From Flaviflagellibacter sp963786225 (GTDB lineage Bacteria; Pseudomonadota; Alphaproteobacteria; Rhizobiales; Methylopilaceae), in assembly GCA_963786225.1 (NCBI GenBank), contig CAWAYQ010000010.1, positions 167,744-231,743 of the forward strand: a DNA stretch of 64,000 bases, in the 5' to 3' direction. The notes beneath the pieces are model-generated. The model was not told the DNA's origin, ran no database searches, and saw only the letters and a program-made list of their open reading frames with translations. Both the position numbers and the translations under genes were made by a program. Shown here in pieces: positions 8,868 to 17,202 of this stretch; the first letter of the stretch is position 1, and every line of letters starts with the position of its first letter.

Positions 8868-10562
8868 TCAGTGAGCGCGCGCTTTGGTCTTGACCTTTCC
8901 GGTTGTTTTTGGCTCGGGCGGCGGCTTGCCCTCCGCGTCCCTGGAGAAGCGGTAGGCTTCGACATAGGTCGACGCGACCGCGCGCACGATGCGTCCGATA
9001 TCCTCGTAGACCTCGTCCGGCAGGTTCGCGAACGAGACCCTGACCGACCAGTTGGGCGCGTCGAACCCGCCGCCGTTCAGGAGAACGAGGGCGTGGTCGT
9101 GCGCGAGGCGGTAGACGATGTCGAGCGGGTGGTAGTTCTTCTTGATGAATTCCGCGGCGTCGTTGCCGATATATTTCCGGACCCAGAATTCGAAATCGAT
9201 GATGCCGTAATAGCCGGCGAAGAGCGGGCTGGTGCCGGTGCGGGCGTCGATGCCGAGCCCCTTCGACCGTGGCGGCCACGCGCCTCTGGCAGATTTCCAT
9301 CGTCGCCTTCCGGTAGCTGTCGTCCTTGTCCAGGAGCTGGAACAGCGAGAACAGGGTCATCTGCACCTGCTGGGGCAGCGACAGGCCGGCCGTGTGGTTG
9401 AGGCAGACATCGCGGCTGTCGGCCACGATGCGGTCGATGAATTTCAGCTTGGTCGGATCGAGCGAGAAGCGAGCCGTAGCGCTTGTTGAGCTGCTCGGTG
9501 ATCGCTTTCGGATGCCGCTTGATCATCTCGTCGATGACGTTGTCCTCGTGGATCGCGATCACGCCGAGACGCCAGCCCGTGCAGCCGAAATACTTGGAGT
9601 AGGAGTAGACGCCGATCGTGTTGCGCGGCAGGTCCGCCATCAGCGAGCGGAAATTGTTGACGAAGGTGCCGTAGACGTCGTCGGTCAGGATCAGGAGATC
9701 CGGGCGCTTCGTGCGTACGAGCTTGACCAGCTTCTGGATGACGGCCGGAGCGATCGCGCCCGATGACGGATTGCCCGGATTGACGATGAAGAACGCCTTG
9801 ACCTTGGGGTTTTCGAGCTTCTTCAGTTCGGCGTCGGAATACTGGAACTCGTTTTCCTGCGTCGCGCGGATGTGGACGACGTTGAAATCGTAATCGTCGA
9901 GTTCGGCTATTTCGATGTAGGGCGTGAAGATCGGAACACCGAGGGCGATCGTGTCGCCCTTGTGCAGGATGTGGTTCTTCATCAGGGATTTGAACGTGTA
10001 GCACATGGCGGCGGTGCCGCCCTCGACCGCGAACAGATCGAACTTTCCCTTGGGCGGGCGGCTGTCGCACATCGCCCACATCAGATATTCGTGCACGACC
10101 TTCTCGGCGTGGACGAGCATCCGGTCCGGCACCGGGTAATTGTCGCCGATGATGGAATCGACGAGTTCATGGACGAAGGCGTCCGGCTCGAAGCTGAACT
10201 TCTTCACCGCATACGGCACCATCGCGCGCAGCATTTCCGCGCCGGGCGCCTCGTGATGAAGCTTGAGGAAATTGCTCGAACCGTCGCGCGATCCCGGGCG
10301 CCTTCGGCATGCCGCCGAGATCGGGCAGGTCCATGACCCTCTTGCATTCCTCGATGGCGAACTGGCCGAGAAGGAAGAAGGCCTCACGCGGCGTCGTCGC
10401 AACCCAGTTCGGATTGCCGCGTCCGGCGTTGAGGAATGCGAGATCGGACTTCTTCGAGCTTTCGTGGGCGAGCTGCGCGAGCTTGTCCTTGATCTCGAAC
10501 GGGCTCAGCTTTTCGTAGGGCAGGAAAGGGGTCTGATCCGGAATGATCGAAGGAGTTTTCAT
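8868..10562 (-). pseudogene. Aspartate 4-decarboxylase (PLP, aminotransferase fold), three frameshifts
   Basis: Reconstruction gives about 560 residues of the bifunctional aspartate aminotransferase/L-aspartate beta-decarboxylase family, which turns aspartate into alanine and CO2 and consumes a proton. The start is MKTPSIIPDQTPFLPYEKLS. The core has AFFIVNPGNPSSGAI, the Asp of LLILTDDVYGTF and the PLP lysine in GVYSYSKYFGCTGWRLGV; the tail holds LVLLNGGGFDAPNWSVR. Frame slips lie near 10272, 9478-9486 and 9265-9268, each a one-base event with conserved sequence on both sides. Three slips in 1.7 kb contrast with none in the 2.7-kb decarboxylase downstream. The alanine product is the substrate of the neighbouring exchanger. 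Confidence 0.85.
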
Positions 10563-10707
10563 GGCGTATTCCACCCTCGCTGCTGGTCGCACTGCTGGAT
10601 GAAATGATCATTGCGCCCGCGCCGCCCGGTACACATCGGGCCGTGACCCGAGCCCGCCGCAGGAGACTGCGGAAGGCGTCTAGGGGTTTTTGCTGATAGG
10701 TTTCGTG

Positions 10708-10802
10708 TCCCGGACAAGCTGTGCGCAGTCAGCGTAGGCCCGGGACCCAGGATCGCACTTTATTCCTGGCGAGTTGATATAGAGGCGGCTGCGCCGCCGC
10801 TT
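10708..10802. repeat. Repeat family A, left part, degenerate
   Basis: Begins TCCCGGACAAGCTG, then CCCGGGACCCAGGAT and GAGGCGGCTGCGCCGCC, matching the left 60% of the hairpin element seen complete at 57594-57754. The right arm is replaced by unrelated sequence. It lies between the aspartate decarboxylase start and a small secreted protein gene. Confidence 0.7.
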
Positions 10803-10905
10803 CTGGCCATGGTTCGAGACGCGATGCTGCGCATTGTTCCTCACCAGAAGGCGTGCAGAGTGACCGTTCTCGATCATCTCGACGCCTTTTCAAACTCCAG
10901 CAGTA

Positions 10906-11163
10906 TTAGCGCCTGCCTGCTCGATTAACGGGTCCACCGCGATTCGCCGGGGTTCCCGGCCGCACTCCAACCCCTGGGGCGCCGACGCCGGGGGTTACTG
11001 CCCGCCGCGCGACGGGGCGCGCGCGCAACACGACGCCGGGCCTCGCAACGCACCCGGCAGGATACGAAACGTATTGGCAGTACACCACGGCACTGGCCTG
11101 TTCGGTGCTTGCACCCATGAACCCGGTGATCAGCAGCGTGGACAAAGCGATCGAAAGTTTCAT
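10906..11163 (-). CDS. Small secreted Pro/Gly/Arg-rich protein
   Basis: 85 residues: a signal peptide (MKLSIALSTLLITGFMGAS), then a short Cys pair (YCQYVSYPAGC) and a low-complexity tail rich in Pro, Gly, Val and Arg. I chose this ATG because a strong GAGGAGG ribosome site lies 9 bases upstream; the in-frame extension to 11292 is not protein-like. No known domain. Similar small exported Arg/Gly/Pro-rich proteins occur elsewhere in the window (12908, 16635, 32444, 61152). Function unknown. Confidence 0.6.
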   Translation of the reverse strand: MKLSIALSTLLITGFMGASTEQASAVVYCQYVSYPAGCVARPGVVLRARPVARRAVTPGVGAPGVGVRPGTPANRGGPVNRAGRR

Positions 11164-11222
11164 TTTGGCCTCCTCTTTGGTCGTTGTTGTCGATGAGTTT
11201 CTGGACTTTCTCCCTTTCCCAC

Positions 11223-11555
11223 CTAATCCGCCCGCGACCGGCGCCGCTGGCGGCATACGCGGCCGAACTCGCGCGGCGCGATGCCGGTCCATCTCCGGAA
11301 CGCCCGGGTAAAATGAGCAGGGTCCGAATAGCCGAGCTGGTAGGCGGTTTCCGTGACCGTGTTCTCGCCGCTCTCGATCAGCCCGAGTGCGCTCTGGCGG
11401 CGGGCTTCGTCGAGCAGCGCCTCGAAGGTAAGCCCGACGTCGCGCGTACGACGCTGCAGGGTCCTCACGCTCATATTCAGGCGCCGGGCGAGCCGTTCGA
11501 CGGTCGGCCGCTCATGGGGCAGCACATCGCGGATCAGATCGCGCAACTGCCGCAC
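11223..11555 (-). pseudogene. AraC-family HTH domain, probably the 3' remnant of a regulator
   Basis: 110 residues covering a full AraC/XylS double helix-turn-helix: LARRLNMSVRTLQRR, then VTETAYQLGYSDPAHFTRAF and RRWTGIAPREF. Nothing N-terminal of the DNA-binding part survives in frame. Upstream in the other frame (11596-11691) is a 31-codon piece starting MSEDYQEHHVSTRV, which may be residue of the lost sensor half. The only in-frame start is a GTG at 11555 without a clear ribosome site. A free-standing HTH protein is possible, but a truncated and frameshifted AraC gene is more likely. Confidence 0.6.
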
Positions 11556-11691
11556 CGTGTCGAGATGCGCGGCGGCTTTCGGGAGCGGCGAGCGTTCAGC
11601 CGACGGGCGCGGAATCGACGCCTTCGTCGATCAGGAGGACCGGAACAGGCACCCGCGTAGACACGTGATGCTCTTGATAGTCCTCTGACAT

Positions 11692-12086
11692 CGCGGGCTC
11701 CCAAGTGAGGACGCACAACTATCAACCTCGTCAAACCCAGGGATTCACATAGAGCGCGGAGACCGGGAGTAAACGCCGGCGTAACGTGCGCTACGCGACC
11801 GGCAGCGGTTCCGCCCCTCCGCCCCTCCGTCAATCTCGTCTCCGCCCGGCAAAATTGGCGCGCAATGGCAAGCGGCCGTTCCGTTTATCGCTGTAGGCTT
11901 TCGGGAGGCTGCAAGCGCTTTTGAAAACAAGGCGTCGAGAGAATTCGACCCCTTGAAGGAGCCTTGCGGGAGTGGACCGCGGCAGTGGCGCTGTCGCGAT
12001 TGCGTGGGAAGGCCGGTTACGGCTGCTACCGATCCGTCATGCATCACCTCACCGAGTGGAGCTAATCTTCTGAAGGGAGATCTGCC
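11692..12086. other. Intergenic region without recognised gene
   Basis: About 395 bases upstream of the DUF2092 gene. I see no convincing gene on either strand and no strong repeat. A ribosome site (GAAGGGAGA) precedes the next ATG, and a promoter for that gene is presumably here. Confidence 0.45.
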
Positions 12087-12911
12087 ATGAAACTGGCTAC
12101 GACATATATGTACGGAACACTTGGCCGTGCCGCGCGGATTCCCGCAATTGCGCTCATTGCGCTCTTTTCGGGGTTACCGATCGCGCACGCTCAGGACGAC
12201 GCCAAAATGGAAAACCCCGCCGCCAAAATTCTCAAGGCGATGTCGACCTATGTCGCGGCTCAGAACTCAATCTCCGCCTCGTTCGACTCGGATATAGAGG
12301 TGATCACACCCAGCGTGCAGAAGATCCAGTTTACGAATTCGGGACAGTTGCAGATAGGCCGTCCCAACAAGCTGCGTGTGAGCAGGACCGGCGGCTATAC
12401 CGACGTCGAACTTGTTTTCGATGGGACAACCGCGACGGTTCTCGGTCGGCACAGTAATATTTTCGCCAGCGTCAATGCTCCCGGTACGATCGATCAACTC
12501 ATCGACCGGCTCAGGGACGAGCACTCGTTCTCAATTCCCGCCGCGGATCTTCTGCTGGCCGACAGTTACGATCGTCTTGCGGAGGATGTCATCGAAGCCA
12601 GGCATATCGGCGAGGGCGTGATTGACGGCGTCGAATGCGACCATCTTGCATTTCGCAATATGGACACGGACTGGCAGCTCTGGGTCGAAAAGGGAGACAA
12701 TCCCGTACCGAGGAAATACGTGATCACGAGCAAGGGCGTTGCCGGTGCGCCGCAGTACACAATCAAATTCAGGGACTGGAAAACAGACGCGGTGGCCGAT
12801 GCCAGTGCTTTCGTATTCAAGGCGCCCGCGGATGCCAGGAAGCTTGAGATAAAGGACGTGCAGGATATCGACGAAATTCCGGTAGGCAGCATCGCAGGAG
12901 GCGAACAATGA
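12087..12911 (+). CDS. DUF2092 periplasmic protein
   Basis: 274 residues with a signal peptide ending near AHAQDD, followed by a LolA/LppX-like beta-rich domain typical of DUF2092 (ILKAMSTYVAAQNSISASFD; the core GVECDHLAFRNMDTDWQLWVE; RKYVITSKGVAGAPQYTI). The family is exported and its biochemical role is not established; the fold suggests binding of a lipid or hydrophobic ligand. The ATG is preceded by GAAGGGAGA. Its stop overlaps the start of the next gene (ATGA), so the two are translationally coupled and probably work together. Confidence 0.8.
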   Translation: MKLATTYMYGTLGRAARIPAIALIALFSGLPIAHAQDDAKMENPAAKILKAMSTYVAAQNSISASFDSDIEVITPSVQKIQFTNSGQLQIGRPNKLRVSRTGGYTDVELVFDGTTATVLGRHSNIFASVNAPGTIDQLIDRLRDEHSFSIPAADLLLADSYDRLAEDVIEARHIGEGVIDGVECDHLAFRNMDTDWQLWVEKGDNPVPRKYVITSKGVAGAPQYTIKFRDWKTDAVADASAFVFKAPADARKLEIKDVQDIDEIPVGSIAGGEQ

Positions 12912-13225
12912 CCCGCAGACATCGAATGGCTTTGCGTTATGTATTTGCCGCCATCGTAGGCATAGCCGGCTTGCTGATGAGTGAGCGATCCGTCCTGCTC
13001 CAGGACGGACCCGGGATAACGGGCGCGGAAGCAAGGGTCGGACGACCTCTTACACCTATGAGCTATGCCGGTGTGGCGCGCCGAACCACTCGCCGCGCCG
13101 TTGGTTACGGAGCCGTTGGTTACGGAGCCGCGGTTGCTGCGCCGCTCGCGGCCGGGGCGGTCGTAGGTCGACGGTGCGTCCAGGAGGCCGACCCTTACGG
13201 CCGCCTGGTCAGGCGGTGTTACTGA
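12908..13225 (+). CDS. Small exported protein coupled to DUF2092
   Basis: 105 residues starting with a basic, hydrophobic leader (MTRRHRMALRYVFAAIVGIAG). The tail has an exact tandem AVGYGAVGYGA repeat and ends RCVQEADPYGRLVRRCY with two Cys. The ATG overlaps the DUF2092 stop by ATGA. No domain recognised. The hydrophobic Gly/Ala stretch (GAAVAAPLAAGAVVG) could be a second membrane segment. The partner role is inferred from gene coupling. Confidence 0.6.
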   Translation: MTRRHRMALRYVFAAIVGIAGLLMSERSVLLQDGPGITGAEARVGRPLTPMSYAGVARRTTRRAVGYGAVGYGAAVAAPLAAGAVVGRRCVQEADPYGRLVRRCY

Positions 13226-13237
13226 TAGCGACAAGGT

Positions 13238-13263
13238 AGGTACGCGGCTCCGGCCGCGTACCT
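13238..13263 (+). terminator. Hairpin after the DUF2092 pair
   Basis: AGGTACGCGG and CCGCGTACCT form a perfect 10-base stem with a six-base loop, 13 bases after the stop codon. There is no poly-T run, so it may act as a Rho-independent-like or processing hairpin. Confidence 0.6.
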
Positions 13264-13324
13264 GACCGGAGGCAAGGATGGTCTCCGGATAGAGACGCAT
13301 GAAAGCAATGAACAGACCTTTGGG

Positions 13325-13735
13325 CTAAGTTGGCGGCCTTGCATGCTCGAATAGTGAGTTCACTAAAGCAGGCCACTGGCCCGCGATGCACCCGGCCGCC
13401 AGCGCCGAGTGAACAAGAAGCGCCGGCCAAAGAGCTACGCCTGACAGCCCAAGACCGATGCGAGCATAAGCGAGGAGCGCGCTCGCACCGATGTTGTAGA
13501 TCAACATGGCTGCCGTCGGTCCCGCCAACATGCTGCTCTTTCGGCCAAGGCCGGCGAACCAGCACACTATGCCGAGGGAAAACAACGCCAATCCGGCCAA
13601 CCGAGCGATTATTATTGCGGGAGACGCGTCAAGCGACGAACCCAGCAACAGCCAAGCCAGTGTCGATGGCGACACAATCAACGCCAAGCCGGTCGCTGTT
13701 TCGAGGGCCGCCATCACAATGAACAGAGTTTTCAT
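13325..13735 (-). CDS. Four-helix membrane protein, unknown function
   Basis: 136 residues with four hydrophobic segments (LFIVMAALETATGLALIVS; IIIARLAGLALFSLGIVCWF; AAMLIYNIGASALLAYA; LWPALLVHSALAAGCI). No catalytic motif and no recognised family. Codon usage looks normal for the window. It stands alone between a terminator hairpin and the sulfatase homologue. Confidence 0.6.
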   Translation of the reverse strand: MKTLFIVMAALETATGLALIVSPSTLAWLLLGSSLDASPAIIIARLAGLALFSLGIVCWFAGLGRKSSMLAGPTAAMLIYNIGASALLAYARIGLGLSGVALWPALLVHSALAAGCIAGQWPALVNSLFEHARPPT

Positions 13736-13898
13736 GCGCGGGACCCCGTTGTGCCGTCATTTCAGAATACGACGATGCGTACCGACATCCAGAGAGCCTT
13801 CGCCACGAGGCCAGGGTCTGGTCTTTCATCCTGCCATTTCCCTGTCGCTGGAGCCGCATCCGTCGGAGCGACTCCAACTTCGTTTGCAGGAGTTTCCG

Positions 13899-15218
13899 TC
13901 AGCAGGCCCAGTGACTGCCGGTCGTTTGCAGTTTCGCCAGGACCTCGTCGAGCGAGACGCTGCCGGGCTTCTGCCGCGGCGGGAACGCGACGTAGCTCTG
14001 TAAGTGCCGGCTTACGAAAGCCTGCGCCGGCACGAGCAGATATGTCCGGTCGATGCTCCACTTGTCGTACTCGCCGGCGGTACGGCTGGCGATCTCGGAG
14101 GGATCGGCGTGGAAGTCGAAGATCCTGGGGAGCCGCAGTGTCACAGGCGGATCCTGCCATACGGCCGGGCCTTCGGCGCCTTGCTCCGTGAACAGGATCT
14201 TCCAGCGGTCATAGCGCAGCCCGGCGAGGTTGCCGTCGTCGGTCCAGTAGAAGAACTCCGCGCGTTTGCCCGGCCCGGTACCGGCCAAAAGATCGCGCTG
14301 GTCGTAGCCGTCGAGGTGAACCTTGAACATCTTGCCGGCCGCCTCATAGCCGGTCAGCAGCTTTTCCTTGATGTCCGGCTCGCCGGCCGCGGCCACCAAT
14401 GTCGGCACCCAATCTTCGTGCGACACGATCTCGTTGATCTCGGTTCCCGGTCTGATGACGCCCGGCCAACGCATCAGGGCGGGAACACGGTAACGAGGTT
14501 CCCCATCGCTGTTCCTGTCGCCGTTGCCGGCGGTAAACAGAACGATGGTGTTGTCGGCGATACCGAGGTCGTCGAGCCGCTCGAGAAGCTGGCCCACCAT
14601 GGCGTCCATCTCGACCATGCCTTCCGACTCCGCCTTGATGCGAGTGCGTATGTGCCTCGGGCTGAACCAGCACAGGAACGGTCGCGCCGCCGCGTGCTGA
14701 CGGTCGATGAAGTGTTTCGCCGCGTCGAGGAACGTCTCGTCGAGGAACTCGTCGAAGCCGCGGTCGCCGAAGTGGTTCTTGCCGAACTGGCCGGTGGCGT
14801 AGCCCTGAGGCTTGAGCAATTCGGCGAGCGTCGGGTCTTTCTCGGACAGTCCTCTCCTGGCGCCCGGCAGACCGGCCTTGAGCAGGCCGGTCCGCAAGCA
14901 ACTCTGACCGGTGATGAATGCCGCGCAGCCGGCGGTGCGGGACTGCTGGGCGTAGACGTCGGTGAAGATCGCACCTTCCCTGGCGATGCGGTCGATGTTG
15001 GGTGTGCGGTAGCCCATCATTCCGCGATTGTACGCGCTGATATTCCAGTAGCCGACGTCGTCACCAAGCACGATGAGGATGTTGGGCCTGGGGCCTTGCG
15101 CCTTCGCCCGCGTGGGTATTGCGGAGGCGAAAGTCGAAATGGCGAGCAGAGATCCCCCGGCCAGTAAGATGTCGCGCCGGTTCGGTTGCCGGCTCGGACT
15201 CGCTCGTTTGTCGCTCAT
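13899..15218 (-). CDS. Arylsulfatase homologue lacking the catalytic Cys position (likely inactive)
   Basis: 439 residues with a Tat-type signal (NRRDILLAGGSLLAIS) and a sulfatase fold: LGDDVGYWNISAYNRGMMGY supplies the metal Asp pair D53/D54. In this subfamily the formylglycine motif is CTAGR. Here residues 94-98 read RTAGC: the Cys and Arg have changed places. The later metal pair DN is GN (G231-N232, in LFTAGNGD). Compared with about 540-560 residues usual for the family, roughly 100 are missing after NHFGDRGFDEF and near the DN region, while the C-terminal half is well kept (FFYWTDDGNLAGLRYDRWK). Hydrolysis by the usual mechanism seems impossible. The long open frame suggests a retained pseudo-enzyme or a recently dead copy. 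The HAD phosphatase upstream is on the same strand. Confidence 0.85.
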   Translation of the reverse strand: MSDKRASPSRQPNRRDILLAGGSLLAISTFASAIPTRAKAQGPRPNILIVLGDDVGYWNISAYNRGMMGYRTPNIDRIAREGAIFTDVYAQQSRTAGCAAFITGQSCLRTGLLKAGLPGARRGLSEKDPTLAELLKPQGYATGQFGKNHFGDRGFDEFLDETFLDAAKHFIDRQHAAARPFLCWFSPRHIRTRIKAESEGMVEMDAMVGQLLERLDDLGIADNTIVLFTAGNGDRNSDGEPRYRVPALMRWPGVIRPGTEINEIVSHEDWVPTLVAAAGEPDIKEKLLTGYEAAGKMFKVHLDGYDQRDLLAGTGPGKRAEFFYWTDDGNLAGLRYDRWKILFTEQGAEGPAVWQDPPVTLRLPRIFDFHADPSEIASRTAGEYDKWSIDRTYLLVPAQAFVSRHLQSYVAFPPRQKPGSVSLDEVLAKLQTTGSHWAC

Positions 15219-15251
15219 CTGAGGTTCTCCTGTTTTCGATCGGCTTCTCCG

Positions 15252-16307
15252 CTACTGCCCGAAGGCAAAGATGTTCTTCCAGTCGTGCTTCATGTCGACC
15301 ACGATCCACCGATTGTCCGCCGCGGCGTCGAGCACCAGGTCGAGCCGACCGACTTTCGACCAGCGATCGTACGCATATTCACGCACCGCATCGGTGTGGT
15401 GCACCACGACGCCCAGGCGGCGGCGTGTGCCCGCCTCGGTCGTCCATTGCAGCATCCCGAGATCTCCGTCGGAGTTTCCGAACGCGGCGACGGGGCGGCG
15501 GCCGATATGGTCCTCGATGCCGACGGGTTTCCCATCCCCGTTGTCGACGAAGTTTATCTGCGGCAGGCGGAACAGCATGGGCATGCCGTCGGGCCTCTCG
15601 AGTTCCGTGACGATGCTCGAGCCGATGACCTGCTCGGGAGGAATGCCGTACCGCTGTTCGGCAAAGGCACGGATGAACTCGATGCCCCCGCCCGAGACGA
15701 TGTACGTCTTGAACCCGTTGGCGCGCATATACGTAAGGACCTCCAGCATGGGCTGGTAGACGAGTTCGTCGTAGCGGCGGCCGTAATGGGGGTGCCTCGC
15801 CTTCGCGAGCCAGTCCTTGACGGTTTGCCTGAACTCCTCCGGCGTCATGCCCGCATGCGTCGCGGCAATCATTTCGGCCGCTCCGTGGTCTCCTTCGGCG
15901 GCGATGGTCGCCATATCGCCTTCGAGCGCGGCCTTGAACGGCTGCGTGTCCTCCCATTCGGGATGCAGCGGCGCCAGCGTCTTGACCCGATCCAGGGCGA
16001 ACGCGATTTCGACGGGAATGGGCTGCTCGACCCAGAGCGTGCCGTCATTGTCGAACGTGGCGACCCGTTCGGGGCCCGGGACGAAGTCGGGAGACCCCTC
16101 GCGGGTGACGTCGGTGACGAATGCGACGATGGATTGCTTCGCCGGGCCCTCGTTCCATGAGGGCAGCGGATCGGTTTGCGCGGCGGCGCCCGAAAGCCAG
16201 ACCGTAACGAGCGCCAGAACGCCAAGCCGAACCAGACGAACGCGCATAGGTACCCGCGTCTCTGGCGTTGCGTCGGCGCGCGGAGAGAGCGTGCGATAAC
16301 CGTTCAT
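15252..16307 (-). CDS. Exported HAD-family phosphatase
   Basis: 351 residues with an N-terminal signal segment (LVRLGVLALVTVWLSGAAA) and all HAD motifs: nucleophile Asp in VATFDNDGTLW, motif II Ser in TYIVSGGGIEF, and motif III/IV acidic pair in AAFGNSDGDLGML. This haloacid-dehalogenase type is usually a phosphomonoesterase; substrate unknown. An alternative start at 16247 (MRVRLVRLG) would put the signal peptide at the N-terminus. The longer start has an AGGAAAGAGAG ribosome site. It lies 33 bases before the sulfatase homologue on the same strand, so the two are probably co-transcribed. Confidence 0.82.
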   Translation of the reverse strand: MNGYRTLSPRADATPETRVPMRVRLVRLGVLALVTVWLSGAAAQTDPLPSWNEGPAKQSIVAFVTDVTREGSPDFVPGPERVATFDNDGTLWVEQPIPVEIAFALDRVKTLAPLHPEWEDTQPFKAALEGDMATIAAEGDHGAAEMIAATHAGMTPEEFRQTVKDWLAKARHPHYGRRYDELVYQPMLEVLTYMRANGFKTYIVSGGGIEFIRAFAEQRYGIPPEQVIGSSIVTELERPDGMPMLFRLPQINFVDNGDGKPVGIEDHIGRRPVAAFGNSDGDLGMLQWTTEAGTRRRLGVVVHHTDAVREYAYDRWSKVGRLDLVLDAAADNRWIVVDMKHDWKNIFAFGQ

Positions 16308-16634
16308 GCGATGCTCTCTTTCCTGGAGAATGCATCGAAGCCGATGTGTTGTCCCTCCAGCCTAGGCTAAACCCGGTGTTCTAGATAGAGACCGAAAGTA
16401 ATTCCAAACCGGCTTTCATTGCGGTCGCGGCGGGTTTTCATCCATGGCGTCGCGGCTCTGCCTGGCTAAAGCCTTGCGGGACAAGCACGAGATTGGCGTC
16501 CAGGCCGTCGCGTTTCGACGTGATCCGGAGGCGGTAAAGGTCGCCCGCCTCTGATCGGTCTTGCCGCGCACCGGAATAGGGATAGAGTCTCTCCTGCAGG
16601 TGTCCGGGCTGGCAAACACGCAGGTGCCCAGGCC
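16308..16634. other. Intergenic region
   Basis: About 325 bases between divergently oriented genes. It must hold promoters for both the phosphatase/sulfatase unit and the small Tat protein, but I see no clear hexamers, repeats or additional gene. Confidence 0.4.
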
Positions 16635-16946
16635 ATGATTTCGAGACGCTCGTTTCTGACGCATCTGCTTGCCGCAGGCGCACTGGTGCCGCTCTTTCAC
16701 GTCGGGCACGCCAATGCCCGGCAGATGCCAGGCGGCGCGGTAAAGCCTTCCAGGAACCGTCCGCGCACGACCGGCCCCCGCCGCCGTCAGGTGGCCTTGC
16801 GGCAGCCGCGCAAACCGGTTCCGCGCCGGCCTATTGTGCCCCGCGACCGGCTAATCGAGGGCTATCAATATAATGGGTGGATGGATCCGCACTGGTACCG
16901 GAGTTCGGGCGATCCGTTCTACGATCCCTTCCTCTGGAACAACTGA
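16635..16946 (+). CDS. Small Tat-exported Arg/Pro-rich protein
   Basis: 103 residues with a twin-arginine signal (MISRRSFLTHLLAAGALVP), then an Arg/Pro-rich stretch and an aromatic C-terminus (GWMDPHWYRSSGDPFYDPF). The leader and the Trp-rich ending recall the protein at 32444-32872, so they look like two members of one exported family. No catalytic domain. Function unknown; a cell-envelope role is inferred from the export signal. Confidence 0.6.
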   Translation: MISRRSFLTHLLAAGALVPLFHVGHANARQMPGGAVKPSRNRPRTTGPRRRQVALRQPRKPVPRRPIVPRDRLIEGYQYNGWMDPHWYRSSGDPFYDPFLWNN

Positions 16947-16978
16947 TTGCGGTGCGTACCTTTTGTCCGGGGAACGGA

Positions 16979-17103
16979 ATGTATGTCCCGGGGCCACTCC
17001 AGAAATCCTAGCTCGGGCAAGTCCTGGTCAGGTGCGGAGCCCAGGACCGATACGCCGTGACGCCTCGGCTCCGCCTCACGGAGCTTCCGGGTCATACGCA
17101 GAC
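16979..17103. repeat. Repeat family C, degenerate copy
   Basis: Shares TATGTCCCGGGGCC, CTCGGGCAAG, GCGGAGCCC-AGGACC-ATACGCCGTGA and CTCACGGAG with the better copies at 36832-37004 and 47491-47607, in the same order. Many substitutions indicate an old copy. Confidence 0.6.
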
Positions 17104-17202
17104 CGGGCAAGGTAATTACATAAGAACTACGTCGATATTGAATTGTACAGCGTCGTCTTCCGGCGCAGAGTGCCAAGACCGGATTCACCCAAAAGGCCGA
17201 CA

